From NCBI GenBank assembly GCA_016283935.1, contig JAEENX010000017.1:1-52715 (forward strand): 52,715 bases of DNA, written 5' to 3'. Below are positions 52,232 through 52,715 of the stretch, in pieces. The position numbers and the translations under genes are program-made. Every line of letters starts with the position of its first letter. The first letter of the stretch is position 1. Below the pieces are notes generated by a model. That model made no database searches, had not been told where the DNA came from, and was given only the letters and a program-made list of their open reading frames with translations. The stretch is from Bacilli bacterium. Lineage in GTDB: Bacteria; Bacillota_I; Bacilli_A; RF39; UBA660.

Positions 52232-52715
52232 CTATTTAGTCCATTTAGCAACTAATACATAATCTCTATAAATTCCAGTACTTAAATCAAACTTAGAACC
52301 ATTTGAATACCATCCAACAAATGTATATCCTTCTCTAACAGGAATTGGATAAGTAATAACACTTCCTTGCTTAACTGTTATAGGTTCAATGAATGAACCA
52401 CCATTGGAATTAAATGATACAGTATAAGTTGTTGCTTTTGTTGTTACAAACTTAGTTGTTTGTTTTGCTGTTGTTTTTGCGACTGTTGTTGTCTTTTCTG
52501 CCACTGTTGTAGTTTCTGTTGTAGTTGTTTCTGGTTTAATTATAATCATCTTTTCAGTATCATCTATAAATGTATTTAGATAATCTGATTCATTTTTACA
52601 AGCTAAATATGATTTGATTTGATATTCAGAATCTAATCTTGTAGCCTCAATATATGATTCTTCTAAATTACATTATTCTCCATTTTTATATTTTACTGGA
52701 GTTACTTTTCCAAGT
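52232..52715 (-). pseudogene. Thr-rich surface protein with InlB-type repeat, interrupted by an in-frame stop
   Basis: The 3' end of a minus-strand gene is present; the 5' end lies beyond the window. Reading in one frame from the edge: LGKVTPVKYKNGE, stop TAA (52673-52675), then CNLEESYIEATRLDSEYQ and on through a Thr/Val/Lys-rich stalk to a C-terminal InlB/Flg_new repeat (YTVSFNSNGG, GYTFVGWY, VLVAKWTK). The coding character on both sides of the stop is the same, so a Tyr codon was probably changed to TAA. No credible start with a ribosome-binding site lies just after the stop; the first ATG is at 52549. The parent protein would be an exported, stalked surface protein. Confidence 0.7.

Noticed and set aside
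1-52715. tRNA, rRNA, CRISPR arrays, insertion sequences, phage or conjugation genes
   Set aside because: Looked for by eye on both strands; no cloverleaf or rRNA motif, spaced repeat array, transposase or integrase motif was seen.

Overview
The window is about 52.7 kb of AT-rich, densely coding chromosome from a low-GC Gram-positive bacterium. The best fit is Bacilli, probably an uncultured host-associated lineage near the Mollicutes/Erysipelotrichia side. This is inference from several traits: zinc-type S14, no L30 gene between S5 and L15, Bacillus-style AGGAGG ribosome-binding sites, an NPKTG wall-sorting signal, a ComEA/ComEC pair, and c-di-AMP cyclase CdaA next to CdaR. TGA is used as a stop (e.g. 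map and the metal exporter), so this is not the mycoplasma code. No rRNA, tRNA, CRISPR array, insertion sequence or phage was recognised.

Region by region. Positions 1-4,700 hold the start of ssb, a VanZ-like protein, an LCP wall-polymer ligase, a CpsC/CpsD-type fusion whose kinase motifs are degenerate, and an initiating sugar-phosphate transferase. Positions 4,700-8,500 hold a TMEM43-family membrane protein, two unrecognised proteins and an HD hydrolase. Positions 8,550-12,700 hold pilC, pilD and a DUF2207 protein in one operon. Positions 13,000-27,200 are the S10-spc-alpha ribosomal superoperon, all on the minus strand: rpsJ, rplC, rplD, rplW, rplB, rpsS, rplV, rpsC, rplP, rpmC, rpsQ, rplN, rplX, rplE, rpsN, rpsH, rplF, rplR, rpsE, rplO, secY, adk, map, infA, rpmJ, rpsM, rpsK, rpoA, rplQ. 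It has a promoter and structured leader before rpsJ and a terminator at rplQ.

Positions 27,300-33,860 carry a plus-strand glycosyltransferase, an unknown protein, a glucosaminidase-like wall hydrolase, an NPKTG wall-anchored protein, pnp and rpsO. Positions 33,860-37,150 look like a small accessory patch: an unknown protein, a frameshifted HIT hydrolase, a gene remnant, a small membrane protein, a transglutaminase-like protein and an orphan. Positions 37,190-42,450 carry comEC, comEA and a pair of M16 peptidase-family genes. Positions 42,550-50,760 carry deoD, a Fur-family regulator with a heavy-metal exporter, phosphohexomutase, gpmI, a prepilin-like protein, cdaR, cdaA and a small membrane protein. 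The right end has a membrane-anchored surface protein and a Thr-rich, InlB-repeat protein broken by an in-frame stop.

Three themes stand out. Several housekeeping enzymes carry changes at residues that are normally invariant (GpmI nucleophile Ser to Cys, adenylate kinase P-loop Gly to Ala, phosphohexomutase sugar loop, CpsD-like Walker motifs). Intrinsic terminators very often contain or touch the stop codon of the gene they end. The metal exporter/Fur operon has its promoter flanked by two copies of one palindrome that resembles a Nur-type box, one copy doubling as the upstream gene's terminator.
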